A stretch of DNA of 64,000 bases, taken from assembly GCA_046260155.1 (NCBI GenBank), contig JBJYXV010000063.1:124001-188000 (forward strand). The letters run 5' to 3'. The stretch comes from PFL25 sp046260155. Lineage in GTDB: Bacteria > Chloroflexota > Anaerolineae > Anaerolineales > UBA4823. Positions 53,722 to 63,500 of this stretch are shown here, one piece after another (position 1 is the stretch's first letter; every line of letters begins with the position of its first letter). The notes under the pieces were generated by a model. It was not told where the DNA came from. It saw only the letters and a program-made list of their open reading frames with translations, and did no database searches. A program made the position numbers and the translations under genes.

Positions 53722-55092
53722 ATGCGTTTTGACCTGTTTAATCGCGGCTTATCCAGGTGGGCGATTAAGCGCATTTATAAACAGTTACTTCTCACATGTA
53801 GCTATACGGTCTTCGCTGCCCTGGTGACTACAGCCTGCTCACCAAGTTCAGGTGCAGCAACGCCGTCACCTTCACCGTCACCCCAGGTGACAATCACGAT
53901 ACCAAGTGAAGAACCCACTGACGTGCAAGAAACTGCTGAATCTGAAGAAATAAGCCCGTCAGACCATTTAGAGGTGGCGTATCCTTGCACAATCTCTCTG
54001 TGGCATTCCTTCGATGAAAATGAGATCAAGAGCTTGCTCGATGTTTCTGATGCTTTCAAGGAGGTTTACCCAGAAGTTGAGTTTGATTTTCTTTATATCC
54101 CGAGTTACGATCTCAAAGGAAAATTTGAAGATGAAGCAATCTCTGGGGGTGGCCCATCAATCATGATTGGTTCTGCGGAATGGGGACCATCCCTGTTTGA
54201 TCTTGATTTAATACAGGATGTTTCAGATTTCGCTGATAATGAATTCCTCAATTCGATCAATCCAAACGCGCTTGGATCCGTCCAATATGGTGATGCTTTG
54301 ATTGGCCTGCCATTGAATGTCAAAGGTGTTTTATTATTTCGCAACAACGAGATTATCAGCGAAGCACCGGGATCATTTGATGAACTGGTTGATTCGGCCC
54401 AGGCTGCAACGGATGGAGATATTATTGGTGCATATTTAGATTATGGATTGTTTTACTCTGCTGGGCACCTTTACGCTATTGGTGGTAACTTGATGGATGA
54501 AGAAGGCAATCCCGCTTTCAATGATGAAAAAGGCGTTGAATGGATGCAGGAGCTGGTCCGCTTCAATGAGGCCGGCTTGATTGATTTCAACGGTGATAAT
54601 GATCTCAATTTATTCCTGGAAAACAGGGTTGGTATCATCGTGGATGTGCTTTCGAATACCGCAGAACTTGCTGAGGCTATTGGTCCTGAAAAGCTGGAGA
54701 TTGATCCATGGCCGAAGGATATGTCAGGGTTTGTACAATCTGATGGTATCTACCTGAATACAAACCTCACCGCTCAAGGTTTGGAATGTGCCTGGACTTT
54801 CATGGAGTTCTTACTCAGTTCCGAATCTCAAGGTCTATTCTCCGATCCCTCCATGGCAAATTTTGTACCTGCACTTCTTAATTTAGAATTAGAAGATCCC
54901 CTAATTAACCAGGCCTCAATTGCATTTGCTGAAGGGACACCCTTCCCGGTAAATCCTGAAATGAGCGCCTATTGGGATCCATTAAATAATGCATTGCTTT
55001 CAGTGGTTGAACTTGGATCAGACCCAGCAGAAGCATTGTCGATCGCAGAAGACAGCGTTATTACAAATTTAGAAGAACTTGGAGGGGATTAG
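53722..55092 (+). CDS. ABC-type solute-binding lipoprotein (family 1 type)
   Basis: A 456-residue substrate-binding protein. The N-terminus has a hydrophobic stretch and lipobox-like VTTAC, then a Ser/Pro/Thr spacer. The mature part matches family 1 sugar-binding proteins: ISLWHSFDENEIKSLLDV, YGDALIGLPLNVKGVLLFRNNEI, AAYLDYGLFYSAGHLYAIGGN-type segments, and the late EFLLSSESQGLF. No permease or ATPase gene is adjacent, so it is an orphan binding protein. ATG 53722 is preferred over upstream frames because TTGGAG precedes it. Confidence 0.88.
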   Translation: MRFDLFNRGLSRWAIKRIYKQLLLTCSYTVFAALVTTACSPSSGAATPSPSPSPQVTITIPSEEPTDVQETAESEEISPSDHLEVAYPCTISLWHSFDENEIKSLLDVSDAFKEVYPEVEFDFLYIPSYDLKGKFEDEAISGGGPSIMIGSAEWGPSLFDLDLIQDVSDFADNEFLNSINPNALGSVQYGDALIGLPLNVKGVLLFRNNEIISEAPGSFDELVDSAQAATDGDIIGAYLDYGLFYSAGHLYAIGGNLMDEEGNPAFNDEKGVEWMQELVRFNEAGLIDFNGDNDLNLFLENRVGIIVDVLSNTAELAEAIGPEKLEIDPWPKDMSGFVQSDGIYLNTNLTAQGLECAWTFMEFLLSSESQGLFSDPSMANFVPALLNLELEDPLINQASIAFAEGTPFPVNPEMSAYWDPLNNALLSVVELGSDPAEALSIAEDSVITNLEELGGD

Positions 55093-55190
55093 TTAAGTCA
55101 AAGGTTTTTGTTCTGTTGGGATTACAGGTGGATGGAATTGGATTGCTGTCTGGTTCTTAGATTATTGATACCAGTAATCCGGAATCTAAA

Positions 55191-55616
55191 TTACTCGTCA
55201 TCCGGCGCTATCATTCCAGGTTGATCGATTTTAATGACCTCACCATGAATATCGATTGTGATCTTGAAACCCATCATTCCCATATAAGCGCGTCCTTCCT
55301 CGGGGATTCCACTGCTGAATAACGTATCGAATTGTTTATCAATATTTTTTAATTGAGATTCGATCATTGCCCGCGTAAAAATGTCCTCTTGACCCAACAT
55401 TTTTGCTGTTTGTTCGCTGAGTAGATCCTCATTTCCCTCGATTAATTTACGCATCGAATCCAGTACCTGCCGGTCAATTTGCTCTGATGGGATATGACGA
55501 AGAAAGCCTGCATCATCAACCACATAGAATGATTCGTTACCTACGTAGGTAGTTTCCACTGGCCTATCAAATTCATCAAAAACCAGTCCTTCAAATAACG
55601 GTTTCTGAGCCATCAT
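55191..55616 (-). CDS. Small acidic protein of unknown function
   Basis: A 141-residue soluble acidic protein (many Asp/Glu, ending PDDE). It has no signal peptide or known motif. KPLFEGLVFDEFDRPVETTYVG begins an apparent beta-rich start, followed by long helices. It is the last gene of the cell-wall operon, 15 bp after the L,D-transpeptidase, and could be an accessory of those enzymes. Confidence 0.7.
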   Translation of the reverse strand: MMAQKPLFEGLVFDEFDRPVETTYVGNESFYVVDDAGFLRHIPSEQIDRQVLDSMRKLIEGNEDLLSEQTAKMLGQEDIFTRAMIESQLKNIDKQFDTLFSSGIPEEGRAYMGMMGFKITIDIHGEVIKIDQPGMIAPDDE

Positions 55617-55631
55617 TTCTTCCTTATCTTC

Positions 55632-56690
55632 CTATTCAAAAATATCAACAATCGTTCCAAAGTTTTCATAAACACTTTCTTCGTAAGGAGGTACGTTTGG
55701 TAGAGTCCAGCGGTAGATCCACTTTGCAGCAGATGATGTTAGATTTATGCATCCATGGCTGCGGGGTCGCCCAAAATCATTGTGCCAGTAAGTCCCATGA
55801 AAAGCAACCCCTTTCTCATTAATATAACAAATCCAGGGAACACCGGGAAGATCGTATCCATTAGAAGCTAAATCGCCAGCTGCCATATGTCGTGATGGTC
55901 GCTTGTGAAAGGTCTTATACTGGCCGACAGGTGTTAAAAAACGGCCGTTACTGAATTCTGCACCACTTGCTACACGGGCCATAAATACGGGATTGTTTTT
56001 TTCATACGCGATGGCTAGTTGATCCCTCAGGCGCACTTCTATTCTTTTGTCTGAAGGTGGTATACCTGGGGACAGCGGGGCGATTTCAGATTGTGGGATA
56101 ACTCTCATGTGATTTGCGGGGGCATAATAAATCATATCCCATTTGTCCTCCTGGATTTGATACCAGGGATTGCCTTGTGGATCCTGGACAAGCGCCGAGA
56201 CCCAATGGGTGGTTTCATAATAAATACGGTATGCAAATTGATTATTCTTTCCGGGACCCCAATGAACATCAGTATAGGGTACTGTAACCTCAGCCAGGGT
56301 GCCAGTAATCGGGATATTTGAAATCGGCTCTTGGAGCTGTGTTTTTACAGGCTGGATACTTCCTGAGTGGACAAATCCTTCTTTATTAACTCGATACCAA
56401 ATTCTATTATGTGATGGTTCAAGATCACCGACGGTCACCAGCGTAATCGGTAGAATCATGTCTTTCCAATATACATCTGTCTGGTTGCCTTGAAATGAGG
56501 GCCGATCAAAGACTGCGGTTTTCATTTCAGCAACGCGGCCCATCTGATCAGGCACCGGCTCTTGTTTGCTGATCATTGGTTCGAGAAATAAACCCGCCAT
56601 GCCCGAACTACCTAACTTGAGGAAATCGCGGCGCGTTATGGAGTCCTGGCTGTTTTTCGAATTAATCGATGGTTGATCAATAGTGGACAT
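55632..56690 (-). CDS. L,D-transpeptidase with Tat-type signal
   Basis: A 352-residue YkuD enzyme that cross-links or attaches peptides to peptidoglycan. The N-terminus has a twin-arginine motif in ITRRDFLKLG and a hydrophobic stretch, so export by Tat is likely. Two SH3-like modules appear in residues 55-195. The YkuD catalytic motif HGTYWHNDFGRPRSHGCINL near residue 315 is intact, with the Cys nucleophile. ATG 56690 is chosen because it directly precedes the Tat signal; the gene overlaps the upstream transpeptidase by 14 bp. Confidence 0.92.
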   Translation of the reverse strand: MSTIDQPSINSKNSQDSITRRDFLKLGSSGMAGLFLEPMISKQEPVPDQMGRVAEMKTAVFDRPSFQGNQTDVYWKDMILPITLVTVGDLEPSHNRIWYRVNKEGFVHSGSIQPVKTQLQEPISNIPITGTLAEVTVPYTDVHWGPGKNNQFAYRIYYETTHWVSALVQDPQGNPWYQIQEDKWDMIYYAPANHMRVIPQSEIAPLSPGIPPSDKRIEVRLRDQLAIAYEKNNPVFMARVASGAEFSNGRFLTPVGQYKTFHKRPSRHMAAGDLASNGYDLPGVPWICYINEKGVAFHGTYWHNDFGRPRSHGCINLTSSAAKWIYRWTLPNVPPYEESVYENFGTIVDIFE

Positions 56691-57723
56691 ATACAACAGT
56701 TCCAACCGAAGCAAAATTAAATATCCAGCTAGAATCAGGGATTGTGAAGTTAACGCATCCATGACTCATCGGTACACCAAAGTTGTTGTGCCAATAAGTT
56801 CCATGTAATCCGTAACCTTTATAGAAATACATTACGTTCGGGACGTCAGGTAGATAATATCCAGGACCAGCCATATCTGCATACGGGTATTTTACATAGA
56901 TCCGAAAAGTACCAGTGACAGTGGGGTGGATCCAAGTTCCAGTTGAAACGATAAAAGTCTGGATCAGGTTTTTACCTTCATATGCCGAAGCAGTTTGATT
57001 TGTCAGGTTTACTTCTATCCAGCGTTCTCCACTTTCAACACCGGAAGGAAGACCAGGAAAACTGGCAGCAGGTGGAGGTGCAGGCGGAGGAGTATCTGTT
57101 GGGAGAGGCGTAAAGGTTGCGGTGGAGGTAGGAGTATCCGTAGGCGTGTTTGTCGGGGTTGGTGTTTCAGTTGGGGTAGGGGTAGGTGTGAATGTTGGGG
57201 TTGGAGTAAAGGTGGGTGTTGCGGTTGGGGTGCGGGTGATTTTGACCACCTCCACTTGAGCAACTGCGATAGGGTCATTGGATGAGAATGCCTTGGAGAT
57301 CGTCGGGGTACCATACAAGGCGAAGAACCCAATTAGAACAGCAAGTGCAACAAGAATCAGAGGAACCAAAGGTGCTGTCAGGATGGATTTTGTTCTGGTT
57401 AAAGAAGCTGAGGTAGGCTTATCAACAATAACCTGCCTGCGTTCTATTGGTTTTTGCGGGACATCACGTATGCGCTGGATCGCCCAGTGCATGCCCTGGC
57501 GAGCTCTTTGACTTTGGGGATTTATTTCTAGTGCGCGGTTGAGATATTCGAGGCTTGCGTCAGGGTTTGCGACTGCTGCGAGCAGCAGCCATGGCTCTTC
57601 TAAATCAGGGTTTAAAGTGGCTGCTTGTTGAGCAAGTCGCCGGGCCTGATTGCGGTCGCCACCTTGCAGAGCTTTATATGCATCCCGGATAATTTTTTGA
57701 ACATTTGAGTTGGTGGGATTCAT
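56677..57723 (-). CDS. L,D-transpeptidase with TPR, one TM helix and Thr/Pro-rich linker
   Basis: A 348-residue YkuD protein. Residues 1-75 are a TPR-like cytosolic part (AYKALQGGDRNQARRLAQQA), one transmembrane helix lies near 115-135, and a Thr/Pro-rich spacer runs from about 160 to 215. The catalytic domain ends with HGTYWHNNFGVPMSHGCVNF near 305-325, with all YkuD residues present. The arrangement puts the enzyme at a set distance from the membrane. It starts within the last four bases of the amidase gene (ATGA), so translation is coupled. Confidence 0.92.
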   Translation of the reverse strand: MNPTNSNVQKIIRDAYKALQGGDRNQARRLAQQAATLNPDLEEPWLLLAAVANPDASLEYLNRALEINPQSQRARQGMHWAIQRIRDVPQKPIERRQVIVDKPTSASLTRTKSILTAPLVPLILVALAVLIGFFALYGTPTISKAFSSNDPIAVAQVEVVKITRTPTATPTFTPTPTFTPTPTPTETPTPTNTPTDTPTSTATFTPLPTDTPPPAPPPAASFPGLPSGVESGERWIEVNLTNQTASAYEGKNLIQTFIVSTGTWIHPTVTGTFRIYVKYPYADMAGPGYYLPDVPNVMYFYKGYGLHGTYWHNNFGVPMSHGCVNFTIPDSSWIFNFASVGTVVYVHY

Positions 57724-58499
57724 GGTTGATCAGGTGTTGGGATATCTTCATTCCGTATATAGCAAAGAATCCCATCTGAAATACCCTTGGCGATACGATC
57801 CTGACCTTTGGTTAAAATCTGCCGATCGAGATTAAGAAATCCGACCTCGATGATCACTGCATTTGTATTACTATCTATCTCATCAAAGGCATGATAGCTG
57901 CTCATATCATTAGTGACAGTACTCGGATGATATTCCAGTCCAGTGGATTGAGCGTAACGATCTTTTATGCACGCGGTTAACCGAGCAGCTCTCTCCGGGT
58001 ATTGATTTGATAAAGCAGCTGCGATTTTAAATCCTGTGGCGTCATCATTGATATATTGGCAAGAATCGGCGTGAATTGATACCAGCGCTAAAGAACGATA
58101 TCCCTGGAGATTTTGATCGAATTCTCGCAGCAGATCAACATCGAATCCTTGGGCAACCAAGTTCTCCTTAACTTTCGCAGCAATAGCCTGGTTTATTTCC
58201 AACTCTGTTAATCCATCGGGGCAGACTGCTCCAGGATCCTTGGTGTTGTCATCCCAATGTCCGACAACAATACCAATTAAAGGTCGTGGCCGGGCTGTAG
58301 GTGTTGGGAAGGTCGCAGTTTCAGTCGCCTGGAAGGCGAGTACCTGGGCAAATCTCTCACTCAAGTTCCCAGGTAATAAGCTAGCTGGCGTCCAAGCTGT
58401 AAACAACGTCGCCAATATAAAAGCCACAATTAAGATTATCTGCAGCTGGTAAAACATTCCAAATCGGGATGAATTTTGTTTTGAATCAGTAGAATCCAT
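57720..58499 (-). CDS. N-acetylmuramoyl-L-alanine amidase (Amidase_3 family)
   Basis: A 259-residue zinc amidase that cuts the bond between MurNAc and L-alanine. One N-terminal transmembrane helix near 20-42 is followed by a short Thr/Pro stretch. The zinc ligands are in VGHWDDN near 77, GLTELEIN near 97 and SIHADSC near 143, and the catalytic Glu is in IIEVGFLNL near 222. It is the first gene of the cell-wall operon and overlaps the next gene by four bases. Confidence 0.93.
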   Translation of the reverse strand: MDSTDSKQNSSRFGMFYQLQIILIVAFILATLFTAWTPASLLPGNLSERFAQVLAFQATETATFPTPTARPRPLIGIVVGHWDDNTKDPGAVCPDGLTELEINQAIAAKVKENLVAQGFDVDLLREFDQNLQGYRSLALVSIHADSCQYINDDATGFKIAAALSNQYPERAARLTACIKDRYAQSTGLEYHPSTVTNDMSSYHAFDEIDSNTNAVIIEVGFLNLDRQILTKGQDRIAKGISDGILCYIRNEDIPTPDQP

Positions 58500-58517
58500 T
58501 GCCTAATCCGAAGTCAT

Positions 58518-58534
58518 AGTACCTTAAAGGTACT
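58518..58534. promoter_or_regulatory. Perfect 17-bp palindrome upstream of the amidase gene
   Basis: AGTACCTT-A-AAGGTACT is a perfect inverted repeat with a one-base centre, ending 19 bp before the amidase ATG. It may be an operator controlling the cell-wall operon. Confidence 0.5.
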
Positions 58535-58741
58535 TGAAAAGCAAGAGTTTTTGGATGATCATCGGGACGATTCTTATTGTCTTGAATCCGCGGTGTTAAT
58601 TTAAGAATTCCTAATAGCTGTAAAATATCTTGACATTCACAAATACGGCAAGTAATATGAACCACAAGGAAGAATCGATCGGTTACATTTTTCTTGAACA
58701 TATCCAATGTTGTAAGTGCATTTCCTCACCGGGTAGAAAAT

Positions 58742-59227
58742 ATGTCGATAAACGAGAATGAACTTAGGAAGGTAATGCGGAATTGGACATCAGGTGTAAG
58801 CGTGGTAACCTCCCATTACGAAGGGATCAATCATGGGATGACCGTCAGTTCTTTCACCTCGGTTTCGCTCAACCCACCGCTGGTTACAATTTCGTTGATG
58901 AATTCCTCCCGCACCCTTGAATTGGTCCGCCGGGGAAGAAATTTTGGGATAACAATATTATCTATAAACCAGGTGGAAATTTCCAGGGTTTTCGCCAGGC
59001 AAGAATCGGTTTCCGAAGACCGCTTTGCTGGTTTAGAGACTTTTACGCTTACCTCCGGAGCTTTAATGATTAAAAATGGGCTTGCACATATTGATTGCAA
59101 GGTATCAGAAATATTGGACTTTGGCACAAATTCATTAATCATTGGTGAAGTGATCACTGCTGAAATCGGGAATAAGAGTAAGCCATTACTATATTTCAAC
59201 CAACAATACCACCAGTTGCAAGATTAA
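58742..59227 (+). CDS. Flavin reductase-family protein (FMN-binding split barrel)
   Basis: A 161-residue flavin reductase-like protein. LRKVMRNWTSGVSVVTS, GMTVSSFTSVSLNPPLVTISL near residue 35 and FGITILSINQ near 78 match the HpaC/FlavinReduct group that reduces flavin with NAD(P)H for a partner monooxygenase. No monooxygenase is adjacent. ATG 58742 is taken; an upstream TTG at 58694 would add 16 non-conserved residues. It is followed 36 bp later by the AMMECR1 gene. Confidence 0.88.
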   Translation: MSINENELRKVMRNWTSGVSVVTSHYEGINHGMTVSSFTSVSLNPPLVTISLMNSSRTLELVRRGRNFGITILSINQVEISRVFARQESVSEDRFAGLETFTLTSGALMIKNGLAHIDCKVSEILDFGTNSLIIGEVITAEIGNKSKPLLYFNQQYHQLQD

Positions 59228-59263
59228 AACCACAAAGTTTTTATCTTTGCAATAAGCCGGGGA

Positions 59264-59842
59264 ATGTATCAAATGGAAGACAATTTATCAAGTGAAGAAA
59301 AGATTTATCTACTCGGTTTGGCTCGTGAATCCCTTGAACTTGGGGTGCGCGGGGTAACCCTCCCAGAATTAGACATCAATTCTGTTCCTCCCAGATTGTT
59401 GAAGCCCGGGGCGACATTCGTCACCTTGACAAAGAATGGCGAACTACGTGGATGTATAGGTTCGTTAGAGGCCATCCGGCCTTTAGCAGAAGATGTACGT
59501 TTACATGCAGTCGCAGCAGCATTGGAGGATTATAGATTCCCACCGGTTCATGCGAACGAAATGCGACAAATATTGATCGAAATCTCTCGATTAACTGCTC
59601 CTAGAAGTGTCAAATATCGAGATCCAGACGAATTATTAAAACTTCTTCGTCCAGGTTTGGATGGTGTGGTCATTCAACGAGGTATCCAAAGGGCGACCTT
59701 CTTGCCTCAAGTTTGGGAGAAGGTCCCGGATGTCGAGATATTTTTAGCAATGTTGTGCCGGAAGATGGGAATGTCATCGAATTGTTGGCGAAGCACAGAT
59801 GTGAAAATATCGACTTACCGAGTTGAAAAATTTTGTGAATGA
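59264..59842 (+). CDS. AMMECR1-domain protein (AmmeMemoRadiSam system protein A)
   Basis: A 192-residue AMMECR1 protein. GATFVTLTKNGELRGCIGSL near residue 50 contains the LRGCIG hallmark, followed by RPLAEDVRLHAVAAALEDYRFPP. ATG 59273 is an alternative start. In many genomes it is next to a Memo protein and a radical SAM protein; neither is seen here. The molecular function is unresolved. Confidence 0.92.
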   Translation: MYQMEDNLSSEEKIYLLGLARESLELGVRGVTLPELDINSVPPRLLKPGATFVTLTKNGELRGCIGSLEAIRPLAEDVRLHAVAAALEDYRFPPVHANEMRQILIEISRLTAPRSVKYRDPDELLKLLRPGLDGVVIQRGIQRATFLPQVWEKVPDVEIFLAMLCRKMGMSSNCWRSTDVKISTYRVEKFCE

Positions 59843-59895
59843 AGGCTTAACTCAAACGTTTGGATCAGGATTGGCTATTTCGGGGAATTGGGTAT

Positions 59896-60162
59896 TTAGA
59901 TCTGAAGGAATTGTCCGACATCAAGAACAAATACAGTTGCGGTTCTTTGATTTGTCAGGCTCAAAGGAGCGCATTTTTCTTTTATGATGTTAAGTGCATG
60001 TTCAACTTTTTCATCTTCAACGCCAATCATCAAAGTTGTCAATCCGCGCCTCAAGAAGCCTCCGGTAGATGCAATCCGGGTTGCTCGAAATTCATAATTG
60101 ATCAGTGATTCAAGTGCTACTTCACTGGCTTCATCCCGAATAATTGCAATGATTAATTTCAT
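59896..60162 (-). CDS. Compact c-di-AMP-receptor-like PII protein (DarA/PstA-like)
   Basis: An 88-residue PII-like protein. MKLIIAIIRDEASEVALESL, YEFRATRIASTGGFLRRG near residue 27 and LMIGVEDEKVEHAL near 47 match DarA/PstA, the c-di-AMP receptor. The ending TATVFVLDVGQFLQ is also conserved. The long loop between them is shortened by about 20 residues relative to the usual 109. ATG 60162 is the start that begins the fold; the upstream frame has no similarity. A -10-like box lies about 65-70 bp upstream. Confidence 0.88.
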   Translation of the reverse strand: MKLIIAIIRDEASEVALESLINYEFRATRIASTGGFLRRGLTTLMIGVEDEKVEHALNIIKEKCAPLSLTNQRTATVFVLDVGQFLQI

Positions 60163-60226
60163 AACCTTGATCCCATTTTCAATTGGTATCATTTTATCAC
60201 TCCAATCAAACTGGATAATCCTTGAA

Positions 60227-60232
60227 ATTATA
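60227..60232 (-). promoter_or_regulatory. -10 element of the PII-like gene
   Basis: The minus strand reads TATAAT about 65-70 bp upstream of the ATG at 60162. No -35 box was recognised. Confidence 0.4.
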
Positions 60233-60501
60233 CAAATGTGAGAAATCGAGCCGCTCAAATAGTCTCCTATTCTATTCTGTCTACCGAGAATTAAATTTCT
60301 AAATAAATACATAATTGTATAAAAATTTGCCGAACCAGTCTGAACTATGAAAAGTAAGAGTATTGAGGCAAATGCATTTTTGATCAGGGATAAGTGAACT
60401 CGAATTCGCATGGGGAAGTCTCTACCAATCTTATACCATTTTCCCACCCGGATTTTTGTGAACCGACTGGAGAAGATCAGTGAGTGCTGTCAACTTCAAA
60501 A

Positions 60502-60510
60502 TGCTATAAT
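60502..60510 (+). promoter_or_regulatory. Extended -10 promoter of the sensor kinase
   Basis: TGCTATAAT is a perfect extended -10 element, about 83 bp before ATG 60593. No -35 box is needed for this class. Confidence 0.55.
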
Positions 60511-60592
60511 CTAATATCTGATTTGATTCTGGCAGCATCATAGATCATCACCTTGACGGGTATCTCGAATTGAAGTCTGTCCTGACTGGTTA

Positions 60593-63500
60593 ATGAATTT
60601 TTCTTCTTGCATACCGAATCCTGCACTATCTGTCCTGCAGGGATATCTTGTACTTTGTTTGGTATTCATCAATAGTAAGAATCTTGATGAATTATTTGGA
60701 AATCCCACCAGAATTAGATTTCTTAATCATCAAGGTATCGTTTTATCAAACGAAGACCAGCATACATTGCTGGATCCTTTCCAGGATTTAAACCATTCTG
60801 AGGGGGTTTCAAACGGGAGATCAATTATTCATAGTGAATTACCAGGAAAACAAATCAGGTTCGAAAAAATTTCAATTGAAAATGGTTTGTCTCAAAGTAC
60901 GGTAACGAGTATCTTTCAAGATAGCAAGGGTTTCATCTGGCTCGGAACTGAAGATGGTTTGAATAAATATAATGGCTACGAATTTATTGTTTACCGGCAT
61001 GATCCGGATGATCCAAGGAGTATTAGTGATAACTCAATCCAATCAATTCATGAGGATCACAACCAGGTGCTCTGGATCGGTACTAATGGTAAAGGATTGA
61101 ATAGATTCGATCGTGGGAAAGAGCAATTTACACATTATCGTAATGATCCTGATGAACCAGGAAGTATTCCTGGTGATTCGGTAACATCGATAAGTAATGA
61201 TGCCAGTGGACGATTATGGATAGGGACTAGTGAAGGTTTGGCTAGGTTTGACGATGTATCCCAAGAGTTTTTCTCTTACAGGCATGATCCAGGTGATCCA
61301 AACAGCTTAGGAAGTAATCATATAAGTGATATTCACCTTGATGGGAATGGTAAGCTGTGGGTGGGGACATTTGGTGGAGGATTACACAAGTATGATCCTG
61401 GTACTGATAGCTTCATCCGGTTTCAGAGCGATAGAAATACTCAAAATCAAATTAGCAGCAATTTTATAACCTCGATCAGTGAGGATAGTTCTGGTAGATT
61501 ATGGATCGGGACAGGTAATGGTGGATTAAATCTATTTGATCCCGAAACTGTTAAGTTTTATTATTACAATTATGACTCAGAGGAAGATGATCCAAAGGGG
61601 GTAAATGCAATCACTTCAGTTGAGGTTGGTGCAGATGGAATGATATGGGTTGGTTTGAATGGAAGTGGGATTGATATCCTGAATCCAAGAACCGGCAGTA
61701 TCCAAAATCTCTCCTATGATCAGGGGGATCCCGCAAGTTTGAGCAGTGATTTGGTTTACAATATTTTCAGGGATAACTCGGGGATCATTTGGGCAGGTAC
61801 GTCAGGAGGGGGAGTAAACCGATTTGATCCTTCCACTGCACGATTTATCCACTACCGGCACATCTCAGGTAACCCAGATAGTTTATCCGCAAATAATGTC
61901 CAATCAATCGCAGAAGATAAATCCGGAGATCTCTGGATCGGTATTTATGGCGGAGGTTTAAACTATATCAACCGCAGATTAGGCCGTATTCAACGCTACC
62001 AACCCCTTTCACAAGATCCATTTAGTCTCAGCAGCGATGATGTAAGGTTTGTACTTGTTGACAAGTATAACGATGTCTGGATTGGCACAATCGGAGGTGG
62101 ACTAAATCGCTACTCACCGAGTACTAAAATATTTACTCACTATCTCCATGATCCGGGTAACCAGGATAGTATTGCTTCCGATTCCATCAATGTGATATTT
62201 GAAGACAGAGACGGATTCTTATGGATTGGCACCAATGGTGCTGGTCTAGATCGATTTGACAGATTAACTTCGAAATTCTTTCACTATCGAAATGATCCGA
62301 ACGATCCAGCGAGCCTGAGCAATGATCAGATCTGGGAGATTACTGAAGATAGAACTGGTAATCTGTGGATTGGTACGGGTGGAGGTGGTATCAGTATCCT
62401 GGATCAAGAGACCGGGAAATTCACACAAGTACAAAATGACCCAACAGATCCTAACAGTCTGGGCGATACTGACATCTTATCCATTTATGAAGATAAGAAT
62501 GGTGTAATTTGGATCGGGACAAATGGCAGTGGATTGGATAAATTTGATCCATTGACTGGTGATTTTTCCCATTATCGGGTAAGTGATGGACTGGCGAATA
62601 ATGTAATTCATGGCATCTTAGAGGACCGGAAGGAGAACCTCTGGGTAAGCACAAATCTCGGTTTATCGTCTTTCAATCCCAGTGATGGATCATTTAAAAA
62701 TTATGATGTCAGCGATGGTTTACAAAGCAACGAGTTTAATAGCGGTGCAAGCTTTTTAGATAGTGAAGGGATGATGTATTTTGGTGGGATTAATGGTCTA
62801 ACAGCATTTTACCCTGCAGATATTCAAGACAGCACTTATATGCCACCAGTGGTATTTACTGGATTGAACCAGAGTGGTGTGGATCTACTGCGAGAACAAC
62901 TTGATCGTGATCTGACAGAGGTTGTTCTTAACTGGTCGAATAACAACCTTGAATTCGAATTTGTGGCACTAAATTTTGCTCATCCCGAGAAAAGTCGGTA
63001 TGCGTATAAACTAACGGGATTTGATGAAGATTGGAATTATATCGGCAGTTCCCGAAATGGGAGGTACACGAATCTCCCCGCGGGTTCATATACCTTACAG
63101 GTTAAAGCCACAAATAGTGATGGTTATTGGAATGATAATGGTGCATCTCTCGATATCAAAGTCGTCCCACCTTTCTGGGAGACCTGGTGGTTTATTGGAT
63201 TAGTTACGATAATAGTGATGGGGAGTGTGATCAGTGCGTATCGATTAAGGATCCGCGCGATCGAATCTCGCAGTCAAGAACTTGAAAGCATTGTCAGAAT
63301 GAGGACGGAGGAAATTGAGCGCAGACGCCTGGAGATGGAATCGCTATACCAGGCAGATGAGATTATTGATCAGAATTTAACACGTGAGGGTCGCTTAAAA
63401 GCTCTGGTTGATGTCTCAATAGATTTGTTGGATGCTGATAATTCTGCCATTTATATATTGGATCAATCCAAGTCAAAATATAACGTCATTGCTGAACGTG

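Larger units (their letters stand above)
60163..60592. other. Divergent intergenic region, 430 bp
   Basis: It separates the PII-like gene from the sensor kinase gene. It holds promoter elements for both directions (60227-60232 minus, 60502-60510 plus). No RNA gene or conserved frame was seen. Confidence 0.55.

Noticed and set aside
60163..60447. N-terminal extension of the PII-like gene
   Set aside because: The fold starts at MKLIIAI; the upstream residues show no family similarity and contain the -10 region.
61700..62700. Near-identical DNA words in the sensor kinase, possible tandem repeat or mobile element
   Set aside because: They come from the propeller repeat protein motif (WIGT..GGL..FD), and the copies differ at the DNA level.
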